This document shows, one piece after another, positions 1 through 9,679 of a stretch of 64,000 nt of DNA (within the stretch, counting starts at the first letter, position 1; each line of letters opens with the position of its first letter). Made by a program: the position numbers and the translations under genes. The notes under the pieces were generated by a model, which had not been told where the DNA came from, did not search any database, and saw only the letters and a list, made by a program, of their open reading frames with translations. Origin of the DNA: Prolixibacteraceae bacterium UBA1413 (GTDB taxonomy: Bacteria; Bacteroidota; Bacteroidia; Bacteroidales; Prolixibacteraceae); the NCBI GenBank assembly GCA_002304925.1, contig DBPT01000007.1, positions 115,550 through 179,549 of the forward strand, given 5' to 3'.

Positions 1-665
1 CTGGCCACCAGGTTCTCCATGGCCATCTGGGAGTTAAGTGCCCCCACCTTGCTCAGCTCTTCCAGTTTCTTCATGGTGGTCTGCACCTGGAATCCCCGGA
101 AAAGGGTCATCCCCACTGTCACTCCCGCGGCATTGGAGGTGTTATGGATCCCTTTGGCGGAGGTTTCCCCACCATCGGCCAGCGACTGGTGGGTAGTATT
201 AAGGGTTCCCCCGAACCGGTTGGTGAAAGCAATCTCCGGAAGGTAGCCGGCATTTCCGGGGGTGAGATTGTTTTCAGAGACGGCCTGGTTGTTGCGCGAA
301 ACCAGCACATTGAAGTTATTTTCTAATCCGCGGACGATACACCCGGCCAGGTCGACCACCTGCCCCTCTGGGATGGTGGCGGCACGCATGGTTCTTCCGG
401 CGCCGGCGGAATTTCCTGACTGCCCCGGGAGAAGCCCCGGTAACAACAAGGCTGTAACGAGGAGGGTGAGAAACATAATGACGGGCGTTGGTTTGCCTGC
501 ACCATTTGTATTCCCGCAGCGATGGGTGATCCCTGCAGGACTTTTTTTCCCGGAAGGATCCTTACATCCGGCAGGACCGGTAAATCCTTCAGGCCTGCAC
601 TGTTCCGGTGTGCAGGAGGTCTCTGCCAGAGGACTATTTTTTTTTCGTGTTTTGTTCATTTTCAT
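1..665 (-). CDS. TolC-like outer membrane efflux protein, C-terminus cut by window edge
   Basis: The reading frame is open from an ATG at 665 to the left edge, so about 221 N-terminal residues are visible. It would form the outer membrane channel for the RND pump encoded just upstream. Visible features are a hydrophobic stretch (MFLTLLVTALLLPG) and then residues typical of the family: helix-rich sequence with LENNFNVLVSRNN and NLTPGNAGYLPEI. The gene follows the RND gene by 19 nt and completes an MFP-RND-TolC operon order. The hydrophobic signal begins about 63 codons after the first ATG. The true start may therefore be the ATG at 476, although the upstream frame stays open and in phase. Family call is good; start is uncertain. 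Confidence 0.8.
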   Translation of the reverse strand, partial: MKMNKTRKKNSPLAETSCTPEQCRPEGFTGPAGCKDPSGKKSPAGITHRCGNTNGAGKPTPVIMFLTLLVTALLLPGLLPGQSGNSAGAGRTMRAATIPEGQVVDLAGCIVRGLENNFNVLVSRNNQAVSENNLTPGNAGYLPEIAFTNRFGGTLNTTHQSLADGGETSAKGIHNTSNAAGVTVGMTLFRGFQVQTTMKKLEELSKVGALNSQMAMENLVA

Positions 666-684
666 TCGATCGTAACCAGGGGCA

Positions 685-3600
685 TTACAGGTCTGTTTCC
701 GCCTGGGAGGTGGTAGCCAGTGTGGAATCGTCAGGCATTTTTTCCCGGTTAAGGTGTTTGGATTCACTGGAGATGTAAAGGTATATAGCGGGCACCACGT
801 AAAGGGTGAGGAAGGTTGCCAGGGTGAGGCCTCCGACCACGGCGATACCCATGGCGACGCGGCTCTGGGCGCCTTCGCCCCAGCCCATGGCCAGGGGGAG
901 GATTCCCAGGACGGTGGAGAGGCTGGTCATCAGGATAGGCCGGAAGCGGGCTGCCGAGGCAAAACGGATGGCCTCCTCCTTATTCATGCCGGCCTCCTTG
1001 CGCTGGTTGGCAAACTCCACGATGAGAATCCCGTTTTTGGAGACCAGTCCAATCAGCATGATAAGTCCGATCTGGCTGAAGATGTTCATGGTGATCCCGA
1101 AATACCACATAAAAATCAGGGCTCCCGTAAGGGCCAGGGGCACCGTCATCATCACGATCACCGGGTCCTTGAAGCTTTCGAACTGGGCCGACAGTACCAG
1201 GAAGATGAGAACGATGGCCAGGATAAAGGCGAACATCAGGCTGGAGGAGCTCTCCATAAAGTCCTTGGAGTCGCCTGCCAGGGCTGTCCGGAAGGTGTCG
1301 TCGAGCACTTCGGCGGCTATCTTGTCCATTTCTTCGAGGCCCTGGCTGATGGTTTTGCCTTCGGCGAGGCCTGCAGAGATGGTGGCTGCCACAAAACGGT
1401 TGTAACGGAACAGTTGCGGCGGGGCTGTGGTTTCCTTCAGGTTGACAAAGTTGTCGAGTTGGATCATCTGGCCTGTATTGTTGCGCACGTAGAGCGATTT
1501 CAGGTCAAGGGGTTTGTTACGATCCTGACGGGCCAGCTCCCCGAAGATCTGGTATTGTTTGCCGTTCATGATGAAATAGCCGAAGCGTTGTCCGCTGAGC
1601 GCCAACTGAAGGGTCTGCCCGATGTTCTGGGTGGAAACGCCCAGCAGGTTGGCTTTATCGCGGTTAATCTCAATCTGGATCTCCGGTTTGGTAAACTTCA
1701 GGTTGACATCAGCCATCACGAAGGTGGGATTGTCCTGTACTTTGGCCATAAAAGCCGGTAGAATCTCCCGCAGTTTCTCAATGTTGGGGGCCTGGAGGAC
1801 ATACTGGATGGGCATTCCTGCACGGCGGCCCCCGAAGGTGGACTGCTGCATGACATTGGCGCGGGCCTTTGTTTTCTTGCGCAGTTCACGGGTAAGCTGG
1901 TTGGCGATCTCCTGCTGAGTGCGGTCGCGCATGTCGGGAGACACCAGCACGATACGCACAAATCCCCCACCGCCGCGGATCATCGTAGTGGTCTTGTCGG
2001 CTTCAGGGATGGTCCTTTCCACTACCGATGCCAGGTCTTCCACATAGGCAAGGTTATACTCATAGGTAGACCCTTCAGGCGAGGTGATGTTGATGTTCAT
2101 TTGGGAGCGGTCCTCAAGGGGAGCCATTTCCGCCGGGATGGAGTTCCATAGCCAGAGAATCAGCCCGAAGGCAGATAACAGGATAACAATAGCGATGTAT
2201 TTTTTCTTCAGGAAAGAATCGAGAGAATTCCGGTAGATGGTGTTGAGTTTCACAAAGAACTTCTCGGTGAAATTATAGATTTTGCTACGGGTTTTCCTGA
2301 TTTTGAGCAGCTTGGTCGACAGCATAGGGGTCAGGGTGAGGGCGACGAATGCCGAGATGGTCACGGACCCTGCAATGACGATGCTGAACTCCCGGAAGAG
2401 CCGACCGGTCATCCCCTCCAGAAAGACGATCGGGATAAAGACCGCCACCAGGGTGATGGTGGTGGCAATGATGGCAAAATAGATCTCGTTAGATCCTTTG
2501 AGGCCGGCTTCCATGGGGGTCATTCCCTTTTCAATTTTCACATAGATGTTCTCCATCATGATGATGGCATCGTCCACCACCAGACCGATAGAGAGCACGA
2601 TAGCCAGCAGGGTAAGCACGTTGATGGTGAATTCGGCGAGATACATGACAAAGAAGGCTCCCACAAGGGAGACGGGGATCACGAGAATGGGGATCATGGT
2701 GGTCCGCCAGTCGCGCAGGAAGAGGAAGATGATAAACACCACCAGTGCAAAGGCTATATAGATGGTCTCCATCACTTCCCTGATGGAGGAGCGAATGTAC
2801 TGGGTATTGTCGAAGCCGATGTCGATGACCACATCATTGGGGAGGTCTTTTTTGATGTATTCAAGGCGTTTGTAGACTTCGTCGACGATATCGATGTGGT
2901 TGGCTCCAGGCTGGGGGATGATTACGGTAGATACCATGGGGACGCCGTTCATTTTCATGATGCCGCGGAGATCTTCGGGTCCTAATTCGGCGCGGCCTAC
3001 ATCGCGGACCCTGACGAGCTGGTCGCCCACCTGGCGGATGATGAGGTTATTGAATTCCGCGGGTGTGGTCATCAGTCCCAGGGTGCGGATAGTGAGTTCG
3101 GTGGTGTTGCCTTCGACGCTTCCTGCCGGAAGTTCCACATTTTCGCGGAGGATGGCGTTGCGCACATCGAGGGGGGTCATCTGGTAGCCCGCAAGCTTGG
3201 CCGGGTCGAGCCACAGCCGCATGGCATACCGTTTCTCTCCCCAGATCTGCACGGCGCTCACACCGGAAATGGTCTGCAGTTGCTCCTTAAAGGTAAGGTC
3301 TGCAATTTCCGACAGTTCCAGCAGGGATCGTTTGGGACTCTGGACGGCGATCATCATGATGGGGCTGGCATCGGCATCGGCTTTTGATACGGTGGGCGGG
3401 TCACAGTCGCGCGGCAGAAACCGTTGCGCCTGGGAAACCTTGTCGCGTACATCGTTGGCGGCGGTCTCCATGTCAACACTCAATTCAAATTCCACACTGA
3501 TGCTGCTGCGACCCTGGCTGCTCCGGCTGGTCAGTGTCCTGATTCCCGGGATCCCGTTGATCGACTGTTCCAGAGGCTCGGTGATCTGGGTTTCAATTAC

Positions 3601-3771
3601 GTCGGAATTAGCCCCCGGATAGGAAGTGTTGACAGAGATCAGCGGTGGGTCGACGCTGGGAAACTCCCTGACTCCCAGGTAGGTGATGCCGATTCCCCCG
3701 AAAAGGAGGATGACCAGGGAGAATACCGTGGCCAGTACCGGTCGCTGAATGCTGGTGGATGCAAGACTCAT
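685..3771 (-). CDS. RND (HAE1/AcrB-like) multidrug efflux pump, inner membrane subunit
   Basis: A proton-driven tripartite efflux transporter of 1028 residues, the usual AcrB size. The N-terminus (SIQRPVLATVFSLVILLFGG) is the first transmembrane helix, followed by the periplasmic porter region with EFPSVDPP and SYPGA motifs. TM4 carries adjacent Asp400-Asp401 in GLVVDDAIIMMEN, matching the AcrB proton-relay pair Asp407/Asp408. Two repeats of helices and porter domains are evident, the second ending with LMLIGLVSKNGILIVEFAN. Its start overlaps the stop of the upstream MFP gene by 4 nt (ATGA), implying translational coupling. Substrate cannot be predicted. Confidence 0.95.
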   Translation of the reverse strand: MSLASTSIQRPVLATVFSLVILLFGGIGITYLGVREFPSVDPPLISVNTSYPGANSDVIETQITEPLEQSINGIPGIRTLTSRSSQGRSSISVEFELSVDMETAANDVRDKVSQAQRFLPRDCDPPTVSKADADASPIMMIAVQSPKRSLLELSEIADLTFKEQLQTISGVSAVQIWGEKRYAMRLWLDPAKLAGYQMTPLDVRNAILRENVELPAGSVEGNTTELTIRTLGLMTTPAEFNNLIIRQVGDQLVRVRDVGRAELGPEDLRGIMKMNGVPMVSTVIIPQPGANHIDIVDEVYKRLEYIKKDLPNDVVIDIGFDNTQYIRSSIREVMETIYIAFALVVFIIFLFLRDWRTTMIPILVIPVSLVGAFFVMYLAEFTINVLTLLAIVLSIGLVVDDAIIMMENIYVKIEKGMTPMEAGLKGSNEIYFAIIATTITLVAVFIPIVFLEGMTGRLFREFSIVIAGSVTISAFVALTLTPMLSTKLLKIRKTRSKIYNFTEKFFVKLNTIYRNSLDSFLKKKYIAIVILLSAFGLILWLWNSIPAEMAPLEDRSQMNINITSPEGSTYEYNLAYVEDLASVVERTIPEADKTTTMIRGGGGFVRIVLVSPDMRDRTQQEIANQLTRELRKKTKARANVMQQSTFGGRRAGMPIQYVLQAPNIEKLREILPAFMAKVQDNPTFVMADVNLKFTKPEIQIEINRDKANLLGVSTQNIGQTLQLALSGQRFGYFIMNGKQYQIFGELARQDRNKPLDLKSLYVRNNTGQMIQLDNFVNLKETTAPPQLFRYNRFVAATISAGLAEGKTISQGLEEMDKIAAEVLDDTFRTALAGDSKDFMESSSSLMFAFILAIVLIFLVLSAQFESFKDPVIVMMTVPLALTGALIFMWYFGITMNIFSQIGLIMLIGLVSKNGILIVEFANQRKEAGMNKEEAIRFASAARFRPILMTSLSTVLGILPLAMGWGEGAQSRVAMGIAVVGGLTLATFLTLYVVPAIYLYISSESKHLNREKMPDDSTLATTSQAETDL

Positions 3772-4973
3772 GGAGCAGGAATTTCAGGGTTGGTAACCAT
3801 CTCCGGGGCAGTGACGGTCTGGTTGGTAACCAGCGTGTCAAACTGTACCGGCAAGCCCTGGCGGAGCTGCAGGATGGCAGTGGTAAGCAGGGTATCCCCG
3901 AAGGATAGTCCTGAATGCACCTGCACATGTGACTCGGTGCGGAGACCTATATCGATCATGCGCAACTCGGCTTTTCCCCCCTTGTAAACAAAAACCCTTT
4001 CTCCTTCCATCTCAGCGATCACCGCCTCGGTGGGGATGGAAATGGCATCGTTGATTTCCGAGAGCTGGGCCTTCACACTTACGAAACGACCCGGTTTCAG
4101 CTCATTGTTACGGTTGGGGTAGAGCGCCCTGACCGCAATCATGCGGGTGTCGGTATTCACTTTGGGATCGATGGCATACACGTTTGCAGAGAAGACCCGG
4201 TTGATTCCGTCGACAGTGAAGGTGATGGGGAAACCGGGGGTGATTTCCCCGGCATACCGCTCCGAAATCGAAAATTCGATTTTCAGGGGGCTGGTTTTTA
4301 CCAGGCGCACGATCTTGGTCTGGGTGGTGGCAAAAGCTCCCTCACTCACCATGCGGAGGCCGACGATGCCATCAAAGGGGGCACGCAATTCGGTTTCGGC
4401 GATCCGGGCTTCCACGAGCAGGATGTCGGCCTCCAGGGCCTGCAGTTCGGTGGCTACCTGGTCGTAGCTTTCCCGGCTCACGGCATCGCGGTCAAGGAGT
4501 TGCCTCGCCCGGAACTCCTTCTCTTCGGTCAGTTTCTTCTGGGCCTGCAGCTTTAGCAACTGGGCCTGCAACGGTCGGTCGTTGATCTTGGCCAGGAGCT
4601 GCCCCTTCTTAACATTGGTGCCCTCAGAAAAATGGATGGCAACGATCTTCCCGGAGGTCTCAAACGACAACTCCACCTCTTCATCGGGCAGCAGGGAGCC
4701 GGTACTGTACATGAGGTCGAACATCCGGGTGGGGACGAGCACATAGCCGCTGGCCATGGTAGGCTGCTGGCCCATGCCGCCCCGCATCCCGGGACCACCC
4801 GGCATGCCCAAACCGGCACCTCCGGGAGCCGCCTGACCCATTGCCGGGCCCCCATCACCTTTGCCCCCTCTAAAAAGGGGCCTGATCTTCGGGTAAAAAA
4901 TTATGCCAGCAATCACCAGCAGCACCAGCGTCCAGGTGATTATCCTTGTCATCTTTTTTTTGTGGACAGCCAT
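3768..4973 (-). CDS. RND efflux periplasmic adaptor (membrane fusion protein, HlyD/AcrA-like)
   Basis: The 401-residue adaptor would link the RND pump to the outer membrane channel. After a short basic N-terminus there is one membrane segment (about residues 9-27), then an unusual Gly/Met/Pro-rich spacer (about residues 35-72). This is followed by the lipoyl half-motif (ETSGKIVAIHFSEGTNVKKG), a coiled-coil hairpin with many Gln, Leu and Glu residues, the second lipoyl half (ELRAPFDGIVG) and a beta-barrel region. It is first in the efflux operon and overlaps the RND gene by 4 nt. The Gly/Met/Pro spacer is not a standard family feature and looks like low-complexity expansion. Confidence 0.93.
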   Translation of the reverse strand: MAVHKKKMTRIITWTLVLLVIAGIIFYPKIRPLFRGGKGDGGPAMGQAAPGGAGLGMPGGPGMRGGMGQQPTMASGYVLVPTRMFDLMYSTGSLLPDEEVELSFETSGKIVAIHFSEGTNVKKGQLLAKINDRPLQAQLLKLQAQKKLTEEKEFRARQLLDRDAVSRESYDQVATELQALEADILLVEARIAETELRAPFDGIVGLRMVSEGAFATTQTKIVRLVKTSPLKIEFSISERYAGEITPGFPITFTVDGINRVFSANVYAIDPKVNTDTRMIAVRALYPNRNNELKPGRFVSVKAQLSEINDAISIPTEAVIAEMEGERVFVYKGGKAELRMIDIGLRTESHVQVHSGLSFGDTLLTTAILQLRQGLPVQFDTLVTNQTVTAPEMVTNPEIPAP

Positions 4974-5043
4974 GGAAATTTATTATTAATAACTTTTCGG
5001 CAATAAAAATGTTCAATCAAAAAAATTGGACTGTTTTGAAGTG

Positions 5044-5051
5044 CAAAACTA
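5044..5051 (-). promoter_or_regulatory. Candidate -7 box (TAGTTTTG) for the efflux operon
   Basis: Read on the minus strand this fits the Bacteroidota -7 consensus TAnnTTTG and lies about 70 nt before the MFP start. No convincing TTTG -33 element is seen at the right distance, so this is a weak call in the 152-nt AT-rich gap between the GH3 and MFP genes. Confidence 0.3.
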
Positions 5052-5125
5052 AAAAAAGGAATCCCTGATTTTTCATAACGGAATGTTAATGAAACCGTTT
5101 CCACGAGCAGGACACCTCCGGGGTG

Positions 5126-7735
5126 TTACTTTCGGGTCAGTCGGTTGAATGGAGCCTGGGGTGCCACGGCTTTGGTGACTGCACCGCCGTCAATCTCCCC
5201 GGCGATGGTGAAAGTGGCGGAGAGTGGCAGGTTACGGGAGGAATTGCCAGCCCGGAGGGTGTACTCCCCGGCTTCGGCGATCCACCGGGAGGCGGCTTCA
5301 TCGAAGGAGGCAATGTCGCGGGTGGTAAGGGTGAAAGTAATCGTTTCACGCTCTCCGGGCTGCAGAACCTTCGTTTTGGCGAAAGCCACCAGCACCGTTT
5401 CCGGCTTCTCCAGTTTGACGGCTGGGGCTGTCAGGTAAAGCTGCACTACCTCACGGCCGGCTACGCTTCCGATGTTTTTCACCTCGGTAGTAACCTTTAG
5501 TTTACCAGTGAATGCGGAGCTTTCAGGTTTCAGTTCGGAAATCTCAAAGGTGGTGTAGGAAAGGCCGTATCCGAATTCATAGGCAACAGGGGTACCGAAG
5601 GTGTTGAAATAGCGGTATCCCACGTAGATATCCTCTTCATAGGTAATCTGCCAGGGAGCGCGCTTCATCATGGAGAATCCCGAGAGGTCAGCGGAATGAT
5701 CCTCTTTTTCCACGCCGGGTTCGGGAATTCCGGGGAAATTAATGGCGGAGGGACAGTCGCTGTAGTTTACAGGGAAGGTAGCTGCCAGTTTCCCAGAGGG
5801 GTTGACTTTTCCAGAGAGGATGTCGACCACCGAGTTGCCCCCTTCCTGGCCGGGTTGCCATGCCAGCAGGATGGCGTCGGGGAGGTCGCGCCAGGAGGCG
5901 GTTTCGATAACCCCGGCGATGTTGAGGATGACGATGGTTTTCTTGCTTTTGGTACGGAAAGCTTCGGAAACATTTCTGATGAGGTCTTTTTCGGTGGGGG
6001 TGAGCAGGAAGTCGCCCTCCGTGGCGGTGCGGTCCTGCCCTTCGCCGGCGTTGCGGCCGATGGTCACCAGGGCGATGTCGGCCTTGTCAGCCATTCTGAC
6101 GGCCAGGGCGGCGTCGAGGGGCATCTCCGCCAAAGGTTGTTTGCCACCCATGAGGGCTGTCAGCCAGTTCGTCGGGGGGGCCATCTTTTCACGGGCGGCC
6201 TCCATGTAGCCGGTATAGATTTCCATCAGCTCCTCGTCAGGGGTGTATCCGCCATTGCGGAGGCCGTCGGTGAGAGCAACGGTATAGGCTTCGTTGACAT
6301 CGCCGCTGCCGGTTCCTCCGGAAATAAAATCGTAGGAGGTATTTCCGAAAGCGGCCACCGTTTTAACTTCCGTGTCCAGAGGCAGGGCGCCGGCTTCGTT
6401 TTTCAGGAGGACCATCCCGTCGGCAGCGGCCTGACGGGTGACCTTGGCATGGGCGCCCAGGTTAGGTTTGTTGCTGAAAGGGTACTGGTTATAGCGCGGC
6501 GTTTTGAACATGATCTTCAGCATGCGGGTGATGTTCCGGTCGAGGATGACCTCATCGAGTTGCCCTGCTTCCACAGCAGCTACGATGGCGTTGACCTGCA
6601 TGGGAGTGCCCGGCATCAGCACATCGTTGCCAGCTTTCATCATGGCCACGGCATCGTTGCCGCCGCCCCAATCACTCATCACATACCCCTCAAAACCCCA
6701 GTCCCCGCGGAGAACCGTGGTGAGCAACCCTTCGCTCTCGGGAGCATAAACCCCGTTGATTTTGTTGTAAGATGACATGATCGTCCAGGGCTGTGCCTCC
6801 CTGACCATCATCTCAAAGCCACGGAGGTAGATTTCGCGCAGCGCTCTTTCGCTGACGATGGTATTCACCGACATGCGGAAGGTCTCCGAGTTGTTGGCGG
6901 CGAAATGTTTGGGTGAAGTACCCACGCCGTTGGACTGGATGCCTTTGACCATGGCCGAGGCCATGCGGCCGGTGACCAGGGGATCTTCGGAATAATACTC
7001 GAAGTTACGTCCGCAGAGGGGATCCCTCTGGATATTGAGGGCGGGGCCCAGGATGACGTCGGCGCCATATTCGAGTACTTCCCGGCCCATGGCCTGCCCC
7101 ACCTCTTCGACAAGCCGGGGGTCCCAGGTGGAAGCCAGGAGTGTGGCGATGGGGAAGGCGGTACAGAAATAGGTACTGTCGTCGCCCTTGCGGCGGGGGG
7201 AGATCCTCAGCCCTGCGGGGCCGTCGGCCAGCACCTGGGTGGTCACCCCCAACAGGGGGTATTCTACGGTGAAGCCAGCGGCGCCGGGCAGGTATTTCCT
7301 GACTTTATCGACCATGGCCATATAGAGGGAATCCTGCGGTGACCCCGTAAAGGGATTCATCCTTCCTCTTCCAGGAGGGGTAGTTGCTACTCCGCCACCG
7401 GGGGCCGCGGAACCGGTGTTAATACCGGGAGTGCCCGTTACGCCTTCAGGGGCGGGTCTTCTCCCTTTGCCGGCCGGCCTGGCCTGGCTTTGTCGTTCTG
7501 TTCTTTGTGCCGTGCTGCCAATAGCTTGGTCGGATCCCCCGGGAAGCTCAAAATGCATCCCGGTACCCACCAGCAGACGGGCTTTTTCCTCCAGGGTGAG
7601 GGAATCAAGTATCGCTGCTATTTTTTGGTCATCGTTCATTTGTCTCTGTTGAGGAGTGCACTGCCAAAGGGTAGTTCCGGCCCAAAGCAGCAATACCAGT
7701 GGGGCTACAAACCCGGAGATAGATAGTTTTTTCAT
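5126..7735 (-). CDS. Glycoside hydrolase family 3, beta-glucosidase-like lipoprotein
   Basis: A retaining exo-glycosidase of 869 residues from the chosen ATG. The frame extends to a TTG at 7783, but the ATG at 7735 begins a signal sequence (MKKLSISGFV...LWQC), probably a lipoprotein. The N-terminal GH3 domain holds the catalytic nucleophile Asp355 in VMSDWGGGNDA. The GH3 C-terminal domain and a fibronectin-III-like domain (IGSVAGREVVQLYLTAP) follow. A Gly/Pro/Arg-rich segment of roughly 65 residues interrupts the N-terminal part between the EEKARLLVG motif and the barrel. Substrate is unproven; beta-glucoside or beta-xyloside activity is typical. Confidence 0.92.
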   Translation of the reverse strand: MKKLSISGFVAPLVLLLWAGTTLWQCTPQQRQMNDDQKIAAILDSLTLEEKARLLVGTGMHFELPGGSDQAIGSTAQRTERQSQARPAGKGRRPAPEGVTGTPGINTGSAAPGGGVATTPPGRGRMNPFTGSPQDSLYMAMVDKVRKYLPGAAGFTVEYPLLGVTTQVLADGPAGLRISPRRKGDDSTYFCTAFPIATLLASTWDPRLVEEVGQAMGREVLEYGADVILGPALNIQRDPLCGRNFEYYSEDPLVTGRMASAMVKGIQSNGVGTSPKHFAANNSETFRMSVNTIVSERALREIYLRGFEMMVREAQPWTIMSSYNKINGVYAPESEGLLTTVLRGDWGFEGYVMSDWGGGNDAVAMMKAGNDVLMPGTPMQVNAIVAAVEAGQLDEVILDRNITRMLKIMFKTPRYNQYPFSNKPNLGAHAKVTRQAAADGMVLLKNEAGALPLDTEVKTVAAFGNTSYDFISGGTGSGDVNEAYTVALTDGLRNGGYTPDEELMEIYTGYMEAAREKMAPPTNWLTALMGGKQPLAEMPLDAALAVRMADKADIALVTIGRNAGEGQDRTATEGDFLLTPTEKDLIRNVSEAFRTKSKKTIVILNIAGVIETASWRDLPDAILLAWQPGQEGGNSVVDILSGKVNPSGKLAATFPVNYSDCPSAINFPGIPEPGVEKEDHSADLSGFSMMKRAPWQITYEEDIYVGYRYFNTFGTPVAYEFGYGLSYTTFEISELKPESSAFTGKLKVTTEVKNIGSVAGREVVQLYLTAPAVKLEKPETVLVAFAKTKVLQPGERETITFTLTTRDIASFDEAASRWIAEAGEYTLRAGNSSRNLPLSATFTIAGEIDGGAVTKAVAPQAPFNRLTRK

Positions 7736-7861
7736 TTGTGTCGGAAAATAGGTGGTTCCGTTGATTATTGAACGTTTTCTCAAATGTGCCGGTTTTTCAA
7801 TTCCGGTTCGCTCTTCTTCTGATTTTGCGGAAAGATTATTAATAAATCTGCCGGTAAGAAA

Positions 7862-7899
7862 TGCTCCGGCCTTCCGGTTGTCAGCCAGAGGCCGGAGCA
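7862..7899 (-). terminator. Perfect 11-bp inverted repeat between esterase and GH3 genes
   Basis: TGCTCCGGCCT at 7862-7872 is exactly complementary to AGGCCGGAGCA at 7889-7899, leaving a 16-nt loop. It lies 40 nt after the esterase stop. The following minus-strand sequence has only a weak T-run (ATTTCTTACC), so it could be a terminator or an mRNA processing/stability hairpin within a longer operon. Confidence 0.45.
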
Positions 7900-7938
7900 G
7901 CCTCCGGAAAAAGAGACGTGCCTTCTGATCGGCAGAGG

Positions 7939-9618
7939 TCAGATCAGGCTTCGGGCCTCCCGGTCGGGGTCGTTTTTGACTTCGCAGGTGTCGTCAAGGA
8001 TCATGGTCTCGCCATTTTCTGTGGTATAGCGTGGCCATTGGGGCAATCCGGCCCCGTTGGGATCACCGGTGCGCATGAACTGCAGGAGGGCGCCGCTCAT
8101 TTTTTCGGAAAGGGCGCGGGGTCGTTTGCCGCCGCCGGTATGGGTGAGCATCAGGTCGGTATTGGCGTACCAGAAGCAGATGTCGAGGCAGTGGAAGGCC
8201 CGCATGCGGTTGTTGAAGAGGGGAGGTTCCCACCCGAACCATGCCAGATAAACGGGTGCCGGTTGGTTGGCTTTGGCGTTGGCGGTTTCGATCGCTCCCT
8301 TGCGGTTGCTGGCGGCCAGGGTCATCACCTCGATGGGTTTGACCTCCGGAAACACTTTGGCGTAAGCCTCATAGACTTCCTGAGCTTTGTCGCCGAATCC
8401 ACCCCTGAAACCGCGGCCCCCCTTCATCATCTCAATGGCTTTTTCTGCGGTGAGGGCTTCCATTTCGGGATTGGTGCGGGCCATGCCCCATTCGTGGAAG
8501 GTAGTGCAAATAAGCATGGGTACATCCGCCGAAAGTCCGGCGGGATCGCTAAAGAACTTCCCTTTGGGAAGGAGGGTTCCGTCGGCTACGGGGGCAAATC
8601 CACCCCGCATGCCGGGAGCCGGTTGTTCCTCTGCCATCTTCCGGGTGGCCGCCTGGGCGATTCTTAGATACTCTTTCCAGGGGATATCCTGCAATTTATC
8701 GACTTCTGCGGGGGTGAGGCCTGCCTCGCGGACTACATATTCCCCCAGTTTGCGGGCGTATTCCTGATTGAGGGCTTCCGTGGAACTTCCGCTGAGGGGA
8801 ACCGCCTTGTGGATAAGACCCCGGGCTGCAGGCATGGCGGTCAGAACGCACACCTTGGCGCCTCCGCCCGACTGCCCCATGATGGTCACGTTGGCGGGGT
8901 CACCACCAAAATTTGCGATGTTATCACGGACCCACACCAGGGCAGCCACCATGTCAAGGGCCCCTGCATTCCCCGAGGAGGCATATTTCTCTCCCCCGAC
9001 TCCTGAAAGGTCGGTAAACCCGATGGGCCCCAGCCGGTGGTTGATGGAGACGAAGACGATATTCCCCTTACGGCTGAGGTTCTCCCCCATATAGCCATCC
9101 TGTTCTATGCCATTGCCGTTGGTGTAACCTCCTCCGTGGAGCCACACCATCACCGGCCGCTTTCCTCCGTCATCCAGGGCGGGGGTCCAGATGTTAAGCC
9201 GCAGGCAATCCTCACTTACGTCGTCGTAATTCCAATGGTCGACGAACGATGCCCAGGCGTTGCCATACCGGTTATCCATGTTCTGGGGGGCAGAATTGCC
9301 CCACCATACCGCCGGAAGGATCCCTTCCCAGGGTGCCGGGGGCTGCGGAGGCATAAAGCGGTTTTTTCCCGAGGTATCAGCGCCATAGGGGATCCCCCGG
9401 AAGTTATAAATGCCCCGGAGCAGAAACCCCTGTACCTTCCCATAACGGGTGGGGGCAATGGCAACATCGTCGCCCACAAAGAGCTGCTGTTCGTCATTGG
9501 CATGGGCGGAATCCTCCCCGGAAACGGTACACGACGGAAAAGATAGGATGGGAGCCAGTCCGAGCCCTGCCGCTCCGGCTCCCGCAGTCTTGAAAAAGGA
9601 TCTACGGTTGGTTGTCAT
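7939..9618 (-). CDS. Type-B carboxylesterase, probable Tat-exported
   Basis: An alpha/beta-hydrolase of 559 residues that hydrolyses carboxylic esters. The N-terminus MTTNRRSFFKTAGAGAAGLG is a twin-arginine signal. The oxyanion-hole stretch WLHGGGYTNGNG precedes the nucleophile elbow GQSGGG with Ser250. A catalytic His is expected at His476 in FHCLDICFWY, the usual HCxDI context of the family. A short Gly/Met/Arg-rich insertion (PGMRGGF, GGRGFRGGFG) is unusual. It lies between two GH3 genes on the same strand and could remove acyl or aryl esters from the glycans those enzymes attack. The native ester is unknown. Confidence 0.9.
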   Translation of the reverse strand: MTTNRRSFFKTAGAGAAGLGLAPILSFPSCTVSGEDSAHANDEQQLFVGDDVAIAPTRYGKVQGFLLRGIYNFRGIPYGADTSGKNRFMPPQPPAPWEGILPAVWWGNSAPQNMDNRYGNAWASFVDHWNYDDVSEDCLRLNIWTPALDDGGKRPVMVWLHGGGYTNGNGIEQDGYMGENLSRKGNIVFVSINHRLGPIGFTDLSGVGGEKYASSGNAGALDMVAALVWVRDNIANFGGDPANVTIMGQSGGGAKVCVLTAMPAARGLIHKAVPLSGSSTEALNQEYARKLGEYVVREAGLTPAEVDKLQDIPWKEYLRIAQAATRKMAEEQPAPGMRGGFAPVADGTLLPKGKFFSDPAGLSADVPMLICTTFHEWGMARTNPEMEALTAEKAIEMMKGGRGFRGGFGDKAQEVYEAYAKVFPEVKPIEVMTLAASNRKGAIETANAKANQPAPVYLAWFGWEPPLFNNRMRAFHCLDICFWYANTDLMLTHTGGGKRPRALSEKMSGALLQFMRTGDPNGAGLPQWPRYTTENGETMILDDTCEVKNDPDREARSLI

Positions 9619-9679
9619 GATATGCTGTTTTTACAGATTGTTTCTATTTCCATTCGATGGTGTTTGCCGACAGAAAAGA

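Noticed and set aside
754..1761. Long plus-strand open frame (335 codons) opposite the RND gene
   Set aside because: Lies wholly antisense to a clear RND transporter; its His/Gly/Asp-rich product is typical of the antisense frame of GC-rich coding sequence.
5696..6775. 359-codon plus-strand frame opposite the first GH3 gene
   Set aside because: Antisense shadow of a well-supported GH3 enzyme; no recognisable domain.
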